A stretch of DNA of 53,461 nt from Candidatus Moraniibacteriota bacterium (GCA_023229615.1 JALNYX010000002.1:8797-62257); one strand, 5' to 3'. Shown: positions 1-9,200, numbered from the stretch's first letter. Translations and numbers: made by a program. Notes: a model not told the origin generated them from the sequence alone.

Positions 1-184
1 GCTTCATTGCCAATTGCTTTCCATATTCACTTTGTCCTCGAGAAAATTTCTTTCCGTGTACTCCGGGAGCATAATTCTTTCTTACAATCGCGCACTTCAA
101 ACCAGCACAACGATCACCCTTAAGAAAGAGCTTCTCTCCTGCTCTGCGACATTTTCGACAACTTGCATTTGTATCTCTAGCCAT
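1..184 (-). CDS. rpsD: 30S ribosomal protein S4, N-terminal part (runs off the window)
   Basis: Only the first 61 codons are present; the gene continues beyond base 1. The product binds 16S rRNA early in small-subunit assembly. The visible peptide begins MARDTNASCRKCRRAGEKLF and has cysteines at residues 9, 12, 26 and 31, the zinc-binding (C+) form of S4, followed by the conserved segment ending YAPGVHGKK. The ATG at 184 is preceded by no strong Shine-Dalgarno sequence. It lies about 85 bases downstream of rpsM on the same strand and is probably co-transcribed with it. The next genes, outside the window, would be expected to be rpoA and rplQ, but that is inference. Confidence 0.95.
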   Translation of the reverse strand, partial: MARDTNASCRKCRRAGEKLFLKGDRCAGLKCAIVRKNYAPGVHGKKFSRGQSEYGKQLAMK

Positions 185-270
185 AATTATTTTCGTTATA
201 ATCACTAATCGTCCTATCTGTTCCAATCGTATCTAACGATTACAACACCTAGAACGCCTTTAAACATTTT

Positions 271-660
271 TTAGGTCTTCTCTGAGGTGGATTTTCTTCC
301 GCTTCCCATTGTTCGGCGAGTATTTCCTCTTACTGTTCGAGTATTAGTTTTTGTCCTCTGTCCTCTAGACGGTAATCCTTTCTGATGTCTGAGCCCTCGG
401 TAACATCCAATTTCCTTGAGTCTTTTAATATTCATTTTCACTTGATGTTTCAATTCTCCTTCTACTCGATATTTTTTTTCAATCTCCTCTTTCAAGCTGT
501 TTACTTCTTCAGGAGTCAAATCTTTCGTCCTTGTATCCTTGTTGATTTTAAGAGAATTCAAAATCTTCACGCTACTTGAGCGCCCTACTCCAAAAATGTA
601 TGTGAGGGAGATTTCTATTCTTTTGTCGTCAGGAATATTAATTCCAGCTATTCTTGCCAT
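271..660 (-). CDS. rpsM: 30S ribosomal protein S13
   Basis: S13 sits in the head of the small subunit and contacts the P-site tRNA and the 50S subunit. The 129-residue product starts MARIAGINIPDDKR and carries the helix-hairpin-helix region (YIFGVGRSSS) and the conserved basic tail with GLRHQKGLPSRGQRTKTN, as in the family. Length is normal. It follows rpsK by 21 bases. In most bacteria S13 precedes S11; here it follows it. The basic C-terminus (RRTMGSGRKS) is typical of the tail that reaches towards tRNA. Confidence 0.97.
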   Translation of the reverse strand: MARIAGINIPDDKRIEISLTYIFGVGRSSSVKILNSLKINKDTRTKDLTPEEVNSLKEEIEKKYRVEGELKHQVKMNIKRLKEIGCYRGLRHQKGLPSRGQRTKTNTRTVRGNTRRTMGSGRKSTSEKT

Positions 661-681
661 AGTTATTTTACATTATATTCA

Positions 682-1122
682 TTAAACTCTTCTTGGCTTT
701 TTTGCCCGACATCCATTGTGTGGAATCGGCGTTGTATCTTTTATTTGAGTAATTTCAAATCCATTATTAGCCAATCCTCGAATAGATGCTTCTCTTCCGC
801 CTCCAACACCATTTACGAAAACTGCCAATTCACGCACTCCATACTTTTTCACTTTCTCCGCAACATCAGCGGCTACCTGGGTAGCTGCGTATGGCGTTGA
901 CTTTTTCGCACCCTTAAATCCCAATAGTCCAGAACTAGACCAACCTAAAGATGCTCCATTAATATCAGAAACTGTGATAATGGTATTATTATAAGTACAT
1001 CGGACATTCGCTCTTCCCTTGGAAACCTGACGCTTCCCTTTTTTCACCTTTTTTCCAGAAGTTTCAGATGGATTAACAGCTTCAACTTGTACTTTTTCAA
1101 TTTTTTTAATTTCCTCTGCCAT
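682..1122 (-). CDS. rpsK: 30S ribosomal protein S11
   Basis: S11 lies on the small-subunit platform next to the Shine-Dalgarno helix. The 146-residue product has the diagnostic core (NNTIITVSDINGASLGWSS, then TPYAATQVAADVAEKVKKYG, then NGVGGGREASIRGL) and the C-terminal IPHNGCRAKKPRRV. A lysine-rich N-terminal extension of about 35 residues precedes the conserved core, longer than in Escherichia coli. The gene is between rpmJ and rpsM in the infA operon, a swapped position relative to rpsM in the usual alpha-operon order. Confidence 0.97.
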   Translation of the reverse strand: MAEEIKKIEKVQVEAVNPSETSGKKVKKGKRQVSKGRANVRCTYNNTIITVSDINGASLGWSSSGLLGFKGAKKSTPYAATQVAADVAEKVKKYGVRELAVFVNGVGGGREASIRGLANNGFEITQIKDTTPIPHNGCRAKKPRRV

Positions 1123-1137
1123 ATATATTATTAAAAT

Positions 1138-1226
1138 TTTTCAATTTTTAATTCGTAATTTTCAAACAAGTACCGTTCATTTTCTGTTTATTGTTTAGAA
1201 ACTAGAAATTAAAAATTAGAAATTAT
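1138..1226. repeat. Degenerate A/T heptamer repeats between rpmJ and rpsK
   Basis: The spacer contains runs that read in 7-base steps, for example TCAATTT-TTAATTC-GTAATTT and, further on, GAAACTA-GAAATTA-AAAATTA-GAAATTA. They belong to the same class of heptad tracts seen at several other places in the window. No gene or terminator is visible in the spacer. The low complexity makes this call moderate. Confidence 0.5.
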
Positions 1227-1231
1227 CTTTA

Positions 1232-1345
1232 CTATCCTTGTCTTTGCTTGTGCTTTGGAACATCACAAATAACATAAAGTTTTCCTCTACGTTTAACAAT
1301 CTTGCACTTAGCACATATTCTTTTTACTGATGCTCGAACTTTCAT
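1232..1345 (-). CDS. rpmJ: 50S ribosomal protein L36
   Basis: A 37-residue protein reading MKVRASVKRICAKCKIVKRR and ending PKHKQRQG. It is the small zinc-binding L36 protein: C11, C14 and C27 and the histidine near the C-terminus (H33) are the C-C-C-H ligands of the family. It is too short for a length-filtered gene search but matches the family over its whole length. It sits between infA and rpsK on the same strand, the classical neighbourhood downstream of infA. Confidence 0.97.
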   Translation of the reverse strand: MKVRASVKRICAKCKIVKRRGKLYVICDVPKHKQRQG

Positions 1346-1425
1346 ATTTTATCGTAAATCGTGAAAAGTATAATATGAAGCAATATTTATTATGCTCCGT
1401 GTTATACGCTTAACGTTATGCGTTT

Positions 1426-1638
1426 TTAAAGTCGCTGTGTTATTCTTCCTCGAGTCAAGTCATATGGACTCATTTCCAGTAAAACTTTGTCTCCCGGAAG
1501 CAAGCGAATATAATTAACTCTCATACGTCCTGAAATATGAGCCAAAACTTCATGGCCATTATCTAATTTAACTTTGAAAGTAGTACTCGGCAAAGTTTCC
1601 AAGATAATTCCTTCGAGTTTTATTAATTCTTTACTCAT
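1426..1638 (-). CDS. infA: Translation initiation factor IF-1
   Basis: IF-1 binds the A site of the 30S subunit and helps IF-2 and IF-3 set up initiation. The 70-residue product is a single OB-fold of standard length, with the family signature (LEGIILETLPSTTFKVKL, then NGHEVLAHISGRMRVNYIRL, then GDKVLLEMSPYDLTRGRI). It is the first gene of the minus-strand cluster infA-rpmJ-rpsK-rpsM-rpsD and has its own promoter at 1755-1783, giving a leader of roughly 110 bases that contains an attenuator-like hairpin. Confidence 0.97.
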   Translation of the reverse strand: MSKELIKLEGIILETLPSTTFKVKLDNGHEVLAHISGRMRVNYIRLLPGDKVLLEMSPYDLTRGRITQRL

Positions 1639-1649
1639 AACAACACAAA

Positions 1650-1713
1650 AATAGAGGAGCTACTCATGGACTAATCTTTCCTAATTCCTGAAGCTCAAAA
1701 TAATGCCTCTATT
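1650..1713 (-). promoter_or_regulatory. Attenuator-like hairpin in the infA leader
   Basis: In the minus-strand RNA, AATAGAG (1707-1713) pairs with CTCTATT (1650-1656) and, inside that, GAGCT (1692-1696) pairs with AGCTC (1657-1661). The 3' arm runs directly into a short U-tract (CTCTATTTTT), the layout of an intrinsic terminator, yet it lies between the infA promoter and the infA start codon. It may be a conditional terminator controlling the ribosomal cluster. The long loop weakens the prediction. Confidence 0.45.
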
Positions 1714-1754
1714 TGAAACCTTCTATTAAATTTTCTGTTAACGGACGTACACCC

Positions 1755-1783
1755 ATCCTACACAATCAGTATTTATTTGTCAA
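1755..1783 (-). promoter_or_regulatory. Promoter of the infA ribosomal cluster
   Basis: On the minus strand, TTGACA (1778-1783) is separated by exactly 17 bases from TAGGAT (1755-1760). The predicted start of transcription is near 1748, about 110 bases upstream of infA. No competing promoter as good is seen between here and tgt. Confidence 0.7.
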
Positions 1784-1802
1784 TAGCCCGCATTAGATGA
1801 GC

Positions 1803-2951
1803 TTATTTTACGGACATTTTTAAGTTGTTTTTAATCTTTTCTATAAGCTCCATATAAAATTTCAAATTATGCATTGAGATCAAACGCATTGCCAACGGAT
1901 CGCCTGATCGAAAAATGTGATGTAAATAAGCTCGCGAATGATTTTTGCACAATTGGCAGTTACACTTTTCATCAATTGAATTAAAATCATCTTTAAATTT
2001 GGAATTTGAAATATTCACCGTTTCATAAAATTCCCCTTTCAAGTCGTCGCTTTTCCATAAAAATATTCTTCCATGGCGCGCTTCCCGAGTTGGAATCACG
2101 CAATCAAACATATCCCAGCCGAATTCAACACAGCGAACAATATCTTCTGGGGTTCCAACTCCCAAAGCAAAACGCAAAGAATTTTCCGGAATCAACCCAG
2201 CAGTATATTTCAAAACTTCAGCCAAAAAATTTCCCTCACTGTCAATATGTCGCGCTCCGAATCCATATCCATCCCAACTCATAACTGGTCCTCCTTTGAC
2301 GGAAAGCCCTATTTCAATCAATCCATCAACGCATTTTTTTCTCAAATCCAAATATTCCCCGCCCTGAATAACACAAAAAATCAAAGGTCTGTTTTCTTTT
2401 TCAATTTTTCTCTCTTTAATTTGTTTTTTATATTCCATCATACACCTCTCCGCCCAAGCCAACGTCCGATCAACCGCCGCTTCAATTTTTTCTTTCGTAT
2501 CACTGTTCGGGGGAGGATCATCCAGACAAACCATCATATCCACACCCAAATCAAACTGAATCTGAATCGCTTTTTCCGGAGTGATATAATGTTTTTTTCC
2601 ACTGAGAGGCGACCGAAATTCCACCCCATCATCCGTGATTTTCCCCATCTTCGGATTTTTGTGAATCAAAGAAAAAACTTGATACCCGCCGGAATCGGAA
2701 AGCAAAGGTCCTTTCCAATTCATAAACTTGTGAATATCCCCACTTTTTTTAATCAAATCCATTCCAGGTTGCAGGAAAAGATGATAAGTATTAACCACCA
2801 TCGGAACAACCCCTGCCTCTTCCAAATCATTTCCGCTGAGTGATTTGACAAATCCCCGAGTAGCATCCGGCATAAAAAACGGAGTTTCCAATTCTCCGCT
2901 TTTCGTTTTAACCTTTTTTATTCTAGCTTTTCCTTCTTGAAAAATATTCAT
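1803..2951 (-). CDS. tgt: Queuine/preQ1 tRNA-guanine transglycosylase
   Basis: Tgt replaces guanine-34 of tRNAs for Asp, Asn, His and Tyr by a queuosine precursor. The 382-residue TIM-barrel protein has the substrate-binding LSDSGGYQVFSL segment (Asp86), the catalytic-region FDCVIPTREARHG, and a complete zinc site C330-x-C332-x2-C335-x25-H361. Length is normal. No other queuosine-pathway gene is in the window, so the base may be salvaged or made elsewhere in the genome. The window's tRNA-Asp (GTC) is a predicted substrate. It is followed by infA, which has its own promoter. Confidence 0.96.
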   Translation of the reverse strand: MNIFQEGKARIKKVKTKSGELETPFFMPDATRGFVKSLSGNDLEEAGVVPMVVNTYHLFLQPGMDLIKKSGDIHKFMNWKGPLLSDSGGYQVFSLIHKNPKMGKITDDGVEFRSPLSGKKHYITPEKAIQIQFDLGVDMMVCLDDPPPNSDTKEKIEAAVDRTLAWAERCMMEYKKQIKERKIEKENRPLIFCVIQGGEYLDLRKKCVDGLIEIGLSVKGGPVMSWDGYGFGARHIDSEGNFLAEVLKYTAGLIPENSLRFALGVGTPEDIVRCVEFGWDMFDCVIPTREARHGRIFLWKSDDLKGEFYETVNISNSKFKDDFNSIDEKCNCQLCKNHSRAYLHHIFRSGDPLAMRLISMHNLKFYMELIEKIKNNLKMSVK

Positions 2952-3030
2952 ATTTTTTTCAACTTAAACTCTATACGCAAGCCAATTGAGTATTAACAAA
3001 AAAGAATACTCAAATGCGCAAACCATAAAT

Positions 3031-4932
3031 CTATTCATTTGCCACTACTTTATATCCATCAGAAGAAACACTGCTGTCTTCTTTTACTTCAGAAGTTTTT
3101 TCCACAAATTCCTTGACTATATCCACATTTGTAAACAAATCTTTAGCTTTAAGTGTAGTTTTTCCTAAAAGCTGAGCCACTCCGCCTATTTGATTTATTT
3201 GAGGAACAACAGAAACCTTGAAGCTTACGCTCTTGGGGGAATTAATAATTCCTGTTCCGCCATCGATTTTTTTCAAACTCCACACAATTTCATTAGTTCT
3301 ATTGTTATATGTCACATTTTCACTTCCTGGAAAAATTTCATTTTTCCATTTCGCTCCGGTCGGAAGGGAAGCAACAACCAAAACATCACCAATATCATTA
3401 GAAACGTTTGAAATAGCCCAGCGAATAACATATTCTGTTTCTTGTCCTACTGTCGGAGGAATTGGTCCGGAAGTTTTAATATCAGAATTATTGAAATAAC
3501 CTTCTGTGCTCAAAATAACTTTTGAATTAATTTTTACCATCGCCCGACTCGTACTTTCGTTAATGCCAACCGCTGGATATGTTACATCCGGACTGTCTAT
3601 CTTTGCAATTGATTCAATTGAAAAATTCTTGTCACCAGCTCCGTTAATATCAATTTTATCTTTTACTGGAATAGAAAAACTTACCGATCCTCCTTGCATA
3701 GGATCAATTTTTGCCAATTGAGGAAAATCTGAAGCCTTCCACATAATTTCTTTACTATCAGAATTATAAGAACCCTTGCCGTCCAAATTCAATTTGGAAA
3801 AATCCAGAACTGGAGAGTCTATTTTCATAGTTAATATCAAATCTCGAAGACCGACCTCTCCTTCATTGCGATAATTAATTTCATATTTCAAATTCGTTCC
3901 AGAATCAACATCCAAAGACTTCTGTCCATTCACTGTTTGCGAAATAGAAAGTGGCAATGTAACTATCTTGGAAACTGCTTCTCGACTCTCATAAACAAGC
4001 AGTTCCTTGTCTTGCCTCGATTGCCCAATAACTGCCTTTATCAACTTCACGTCCCCTCTTGAGCCTTGAATAATTCCGCTTATTTTGATTTCCCCTTTTT
4101 GTCCCGGAATCAATTCTCCGACATACCAAGTACCGCTTCCTTCAAAAACAGGAACACTTGAATTGCTAATTTCAAACCCATCAGGAAAATCAACCTTAAG
4201 CTTCAAATTATCAAATGGAACAGAACTGGTATTTTGATAAGCAATAGTATAGTCAACTTCATTCTCACCAAGAACTTCCCTGGGCGCATCAATAGAAATC
4301 GCCACCGCAGAAGTTTTCACATCCAATCCCTTCTGACCGTCAGATTGAAATGAACTGCTAAAATTGGACGGCATATATTTGAGTGCCGCCTTTATCATCA
4401 ATGTATAATTAATCGGCGCATAAAATCTTCCTTGAATTTCCACAAATCCTTCACTTTTAGATTTTATCTTTCCTAATTTAATCCGACTGCTATTTTCACT
4501 CTCGGACTCGAAATTAGAATTTCCTTCCGGTTTGAAATTCTCCGGATAACTGATTGTCAGCTCTGCATCATTAAGATCAGCTCGATTGTTATTTTTGTAT
4601 TTTATTTTGTATTTTACTATTTCAGCACTGTTTATTTCTACCGGGCCATCCACTTCCACTATCACTCGATCCTCGCTAAAGGCAGTTTGACTATATCTAA
4701 AAACTCCATAGGCAATCGCTCCCAGTAAAAACAAAGCGCCTAAAACCAATCCGAAAATCTTAATAATCCGCAATGTTTCATCATCCAACCAACTAGCCAC
4801 CCGTTTCCAACTTCTTTCATTAGTTGTTTGAAAATTATTTTCTACCGGACCCTTATTTTCTCCAAAAAATTCCTTATTATCAACTTTTACACTAGGGTCA
4901 TTTATTTTTTCGTTCAAATTATCTAAAGACAT
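3031..4932 (-). CDS. Membrane-anchored surface protein with repeated beta-sandwich domains
   Basis: The 633-residue protein has an acidic, disordered cytoplasmic N-terminus (about residues 1-50), one transmembrane helix around residues 58-80 (FGLVLGALFLLGAIAYGVF), and a long extracellular part made of repeated DUF11/CARDB-like beta-sandwich domains. The repeats are visible as recurring blocks such as YKIKYKNNNRADLNDAEL, YTIAYQNTSSVPFDNLKL and YEINYRNEGEVGLRDLIL, each followed by a turn and a lysine- or serine-rich strand. This is a common design of Patescibacteria surface proteins. Its function is unknown; adhesion or a structural role is inference. It lies between recO and tgt. Confidence 0.75.
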   Translation of the reverse strand: MSLDNLNEKINDPSVKVDNKEFFGENKGPVENNFQTTNERSWKRVASWLDDETLRIIKIFGLVLGALFLLGAIAYGVFRYSQTAFSEDRVIVEVDGPVEINSAEIVKYKIKYKNNNRADLNDAELTISYPENFKPEGNSNFESESENSSRIKLGKIKSKSEGFVEIQGRFYAPINYTLMIKAALKYMPSNFSSSFQSDGQKGLDVKTSAVAISIDAPREVLGENEVDYTIAYQNTSSVPFDNLKLKVDFPDGFEISNSSVPVFEGSGTWYVGELIPGQKGEIKISGIIQGSRGDVKLIKAVIGQSRQDKELLVYESREAVSKIVTLPLSISQTVNGQKSLDVDSGTNLKYEINYRNEGEVGLRDLILTMKIDSPVLDFSKLNLDGKGSYNSDSKEIMWKASDFPQLAKIDPMQGGSVSFSIPVKDKIDINGAGDKNFSIESIAKIDSPDVTYPAVGINESTSRAMVKINSKVILSTEGYFNNSDIKTSGPIPPTVGQETEYVIRWAISNVSNDIGDVLVVASLPTGAKWKNEIFPGSENVTYNNRTNEIVWSLKKIDGGTGIINSPKSVSFKVSVVPQINQIGGVAQLLGKTTLKAKDLFTNVDIVKEFVEKTSEVKEDSSVSSDGYKVVANE

Positions 4933-5072
4933 AGCAATTTTTTTATATTTATTTTTATTTAATTTACCTTCTTATTTTACCAGAGTATTTTTCGTTCAAC
5001 AAGTTAATCACTGTCAAAAAAAATAATTCTCCGTACTCCAATTCATTTATTAACAGCGAAGTCTTTCTTAAA

Positions 5073-5789
5073 TCAGGAAATCCATTGATAAAACCGGCTG
5101 CTAATCATTTCCAATTCGGCAATTTCTTCTTTTTTCATTTTCAACTTCACTAATGAATCCAGATTGTTTGAAGAAAAAATGCGCAGCGCTTTAATCGCAC
5201 TGTCGCTGATGTGGAATTTTTCCATTATTCCTTCCTGGCAATCATGACAAAAAACTCCTCCGTTCTGCGCGGAAAAAAAATTCCCACCGGCGGTTATCCT
5301 TTTTCCACAAAAAGCACAACTAACAACTTCAATTTGATATCCCAGTAAATTAAAAAGTTGAAATAAAAATCCTTGGCTGATCATCCGACAAAAAAACTGA
5401 TCGCGATCTTCCGATTTTTTTTCCAACAAGATTAAGTATCTCAAAAGTAAAGAAAAGGCCTGTTCGTCTTTCTGCTCGTCTTCAGTGAGCCGATTGAAAA
5501 TTTCAAACATCTGAAAAGCCTTCTCCAACAAATCCAAGTCCTTTTTAATGACAGAAAAATTATTCTCCACAATCGCTGATTTTATCTTTCCCATTCCCTT
5601 ATTTCTCGCAATTAAAACATCCACCAAATTGAAATTCTCCAACTGCCCAGCAAGCTTGGCGTGCATTTTTCGCACACCCTTGGCAAGGGTGCGGATTTTT
5701 CCCTGCTCCAAAGTATAGATAACATAAATCCGATCGGTCTCCCCGACATCATACTTTCCCAAAATTATCCCCGTATATTTGTATTCCAT
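5073..5789 (-). CDS. recO: DNA repair protein RecO
   Basis: RecO helps load RecA on SSB-coated single-stranded DNA and anneals complementary strands in the RecFOR pathway. The 238-residue product has the N-terminal OB-fold opening (YKYTGIILGKYDVGETDRIY, then GKIRTLAKGVRK), a helical middle, and a zinc finger with C158, C161, C181 and C184. Length matches the family. An extended -10 element lies so close to the ATG at 5789 that transcription would begin at or one base before the start codon, suggesting a leaderless message. Confidence 0.95.
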   Translation of the reverse strand: MEYKYTGIILGKYDVGETDRIYVIYTLEQGKIRTLAKGVRKMHAKLAGQLENFNLVDVLIARNKGMGKIKSAIVENNFSVIKKDLDLLEKAFQMFEIFNRLTEDEQKDEQAFSLLLRYLILLEKKSEDRDQFFCRMISQGFLFQLFNLLGYQIEVVSCAFCGKRITAGGNFFSAQNGGVFCHDCQEGIMEKFHISDSAIKALRIFSSNNLDSLVKLKMKKEEIAELEMISSRFYQWIS

Positions 5790-5795
5790 AGAGTC

Positions 5796-5804
5796 ATTCT
5801 AGCA
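5796..5804 (-). promoter_or_regulatory. Extended -10 promoter of recO, probably leaderless
   Basis: The minus strand reads TGC-TAGAAT, an extended -10 box (TAGAAT at 5796-5801). The -35 region is poor, which is usual when an extended -10 is present. The predicted transcription start coincides with the recO ATG at 5789. Confidence 0.5.
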
Positions 5805-5829
5805 CAATAATAACAGACATAAAGACAAT

Positions 5830-5867
5830 AAAAAAAGGCTCAACCTTGCATTATGCAAAATCAAGCC
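5830..5867 (-). terminator. Intrinsic terminator after the two small membrane genes
   Basis: The minus strand reads AGGCTTGATTTTGCA, a three-base loop, TGCAAGGTTGAGCCT and then a run of seven T. The stem is about 15 bp with a few mismatches. It closes the ileS-small-gene transcript before recO. Confidence 0.8.
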
Positions 5868-5903
5868 TCCATCCTGCGACAAACCCGAAAATTTTTTCCG
5901 GAT

Positions 5904-6068
5904 TTAGCACAGGATTCCTTCCAGTAAACTCTCCGCCAAAACTCCGGCGAAAAGCGTACTTCCTCCTGCAGCAAATGCAGGAAAGGCACCCCCGAAAAAA
6001 TACCAACCACCACCCGCCGCCAAAACAACGATGGCGAGCAGTAGACAGATCCACGTCGACCTTTTCAT
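5904..6068 (-). CDS. Small membrane protein, 54 residues
   Basis: I do not recognise a family. The product starts MKRSTWICLLLAIVVLAAGG and is almost entirely hydrophobic and glycine/alanine-rich, with one clear membrane helix at residues 6-25 and a second possible one near 28-47; it ends LEGILC. Its ATG overlaps the stop of the preceding small gene by 4 bases (ATGA), and a GAGGAGG ribosome binding site precedes it, so translation is probably coupled. A 111-codon reading frame overlaps the same region in another phase but has no ribosome binding site and an implausible arginine/cysteine-rich composition. Confidence 0.7.
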   Translation of the reverse strand: MKRSTWICLLLAIVVLAAGGGWYFFGGAFPAFAAGGSTLFAGVLAESLLEGILC

Positions 6069-6214
6069 TTCTCGTCCTCCTCTTTATTTTTTTCTCCACC
6101 CGCTGTTGCGAGCAGGAATAGCATAATAATAAAAAAACTTCCACCAAAAAAAACATACGAGACGATAGGCGGAACCTCACACACATCCAAAAAAAACTTT
6201 ACTACGAAATCCAT
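6065..6214 (-). CDS. Small membrane protein, 49 residues
   Basis: I do not recognise a family. The product starts MDFVVKFFLDVCEVPPIVSY, has a hydrophobic helix at about residues 21-38 and ends in a charged tail rich in K and E (GGEKNKEEDEK). An excellent ribosome binding site, AGGAGGTG, lies 5-6 bases before the ATG. The gene begins 25 bases after the ileS stop and overlaps the next small gene by 4 bases, so the pair is likely co-transcribed with ileS and closed by the terminator at 5830-5867. Function unknown. Confidence 0.75.
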   Translation of the reverse strand: MDFVVKFFLDVCEVPPIVSYVFFGGSFFIIMLFLLATAGGEKNKEEDEK

Positions 6215-6238
6215 AAACGCACCTCCTGCGTTTTGCAT

Positions 6239-9200
6239 TTATCTGCAAATTCCAATCCGGACTTTTTCTCCATCCAAATCGAAATCTTTTTCCAGATCCG
6301 TTTTTTCCAATTTTTCCTTGGAAAAACGATCTGCTAGGACTTCCTTGGCGATTAATTCGCCGAAATTGTCAAATAACTCTAATTTGCCATCATAGCACAC
6401 TTGGATGCGGTTGTCAACTTCATATCCCGCTTCTTTGCGCATTTCCTGAATAAACCGAACAACCTCCCGCGCCTGCCCTTCCATCCTCAGCTCTTGGGTA
6501 ATTTCCGTATTCAAAAACACCTTGACCCCGCCGGCATCGCCGACTGCCCATTTCCCTTCCGTTTCTTCCTCTCCGCTAATCGCAACATTTTTCACATTAA
6601 CTTCCTCTTTTATTATATTTAAAAATTCTTTTTCATTGTTTGAAAATTGAAAATTGAAAATTGAAAATTGACCCAAAGGTTGCCTCACTTTGATTCCATT
6701 TTTTGCGCGAAGTTGCAACGCTTCCGTGATAATTTCGCGGGTTTTTTGCATTTCTTCGTTTAACCTTTCATCAATCAACTTCTCATCCGCCATCGGCATC
6801 TCCTCCAAATGCACAGACTCTTTGCCCGTTAGATTTTTGAAAATCTCCTCAGAAATAAAAGGCGCAAACGGCGCCATCACTTTGGAAAGTTCCACCAAAA
6901 CATAATACAAAGTCGCATATGCCTCATTTTTATCGTTGTCATTTTCCGATTTCCAGAATCTCTTTCTTGATCGGCGCACATACCAATTAGAAAGATTGTC
7001 CACGAATTTAGGCACCAAACGGCACGCCCGGTTAAGCTCATAATTTTCCATATGCAAATTAAAATCACGAATCAGCATATGCAACTCCGAAACAATCCAA
7101 CGATCCAACAAATTGTTCGTATTTTTCGCTTTTCGCTTTTCGCTTTTCGCTTTCCAGCCGTCAATATTGGCATAGAGCACAAAAAATGAATATGAATTCC
7201 AAAGCATCCGCATCATCCCGCGCACCACATCCGCCACATCCGCCTCTTTGAAATTCAGATTTTCAGATGCCACCACCGGGGAGCTCATCAAATAGAATCG
7301 CACCGCATCCGCCCCATATTTTTCAAACATCACCATTGGATCAGGATAATTGCTCAACCTTTTTGACATCTTCTTTCCATCTTCCGCCAAAACAGTTCCA
7401 TTAACGATCACATTTTTGAAAGCCGGTTTATTTTTGAGTGCCGTTCCCAGAATATGCAAATAATAAAACCAGGCGCGGGTTTGGTCCTGTCCTTCCGCAA
7501 TGAAATCTGCCGGAAAATTGGCTTCAAATTTTTCCTGATTTTCGAACGGATAATGCATCTGGGCATAAGGCATCGAACCACTGTCAAACCAGGTATCCAA
7601 AACATCCGGCACCCGTTTCATTGTCCCTGCTTGCGCTGAGCCTGTCGAAGCGCACTTTTCACATTTGAAAGTAATTTTGTCTACGATATGTTTGTGGATG
7701 TCGGTAATTTTTTCCCCGGAAATTTCTTCCAACTCCCCAACGCTCCCAAACACCCTAACTTCTCCACATTGATCGCAAACCCAAATCGGCATCACGCTCG
7801 CCCAAAACCTTTGCCTTGAAATCGACCAGTCGCGCGCTCCTTCCAGCCAATTTCCAAACCGCCCTTCTTTCATATGCTTCGGGGTCCAATTTATTTCCTT
7901 GGCCATTTCCAAAGCCTCCTCTTTCACTTTTTCCACCGCCACGAACCAGGAGCTTGTCGCGTAATTGATAAGCGGCGTATCGCACCTCCAACAATGCGGA
8001 TAGCTATGTTCATATTTTTCCTTGGAAAAAAGAAGATTATTGTGCGCCAAATATTTGATAATTTCGATATCGGTTTTTTGATGACTGTCTTTTTCTCCGG
8101 TCATCGGCTTAACTGAAAGTCCGGCGAAACTTGCCCTGTAGCCAGCTTGCTGTGCTTCAGTGTCTCCGGCTTCTTTTTTAATCACGCCGTCCAATCCGAC
8201 GTGTTGCACAAACGGCAACTTTTCTTTTTGTCCCAATTTCAAATCATCCTCTCCGAAAGCCGGAGCAATATGCACCACACCCGTCCCTTCTTCCGTCGTT
8301 ACGAAATCAGCGGCATAAATCTTCCAACCGTTCTCCTCGTTTTGCAAACCTTTGTTTTGGTAATAGTCAAATAATGGTTTATATTTTTTACCAACCAAAG
8401 CATTTCCTTCCATCTCGTCAATAATCTCATTTTCATTAATTACCATAGGCTCTCCTTTTACTGACGAAAAATCCTTCAATCCAAATAATTTTACTCCTAT
8501 TTGATTAACACCATCTTTATAAAATTCAGTTTTCCATTTTTCATAGATATCTTTAGCAACTATAATGTTTTCATAAATTGGCTTACCCTTTTCATTTCTC
8601 TTGTCAGCATACACTCTCACTTTTGTATATTTAACATTCTTCCCAACCGCCAAAGCCACATTGCCGATCAAAGTCCACGGTGTCGTCGTCCAAGCCAGAA
8701 CGAAAGTCCCCGGTTCATCCACCAGTTCAAATTTCGCGATCGCTGACAAATCTTTGATATCCTTATACCCTTCCGAAACTTCTTGCTGCGACAAAGTCGT
8801 TTCGCAACGCGTGCAAATGTGCATACTGCGGTAGCCTTCATAAATCAAACCTTTGTCATAGAGCTGTTTGAAAACGTTCCAAACCGATTCCATATACGGC
8901 AAATCCATCGTCTTGTAGGCGTTTTCCATATCCGCCCAACGACCAAGCCTGGTGATCACTTTCTTCCACTCATCCACATATCCCAAAACCTTGCTCCGGC
9001 ACAGCCCATTGAATTTTTCCACACCCATTTCCTCGATGTCTTTTTTCTTTTTCGAACCCAATTCTTTTTCCACGATATTCTCAATCGGCAGTCCGTGGCA
9101 GTCCCAACCCCACTTGCGCTCAACATATTTTCCGCGCATCGTCCAATACCGCGGCACCACATCCTTCATCACACTGCCCACGATATGCCCATAATGCGGA

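Noticed and set aside
2073..2843. 256-codon frame on the plus strand
   Set aside because: It is antisense to tgt, which is complete and has all its catalytic and zinc residues.
5851..6186. 111-codon frame on the minus strand with many Arg and Cys residues
   Set aside because: It overlaps two smaller frames that have strong ribosome binding sites and membrane-protein composition; the 111-codon frame has no binding site.
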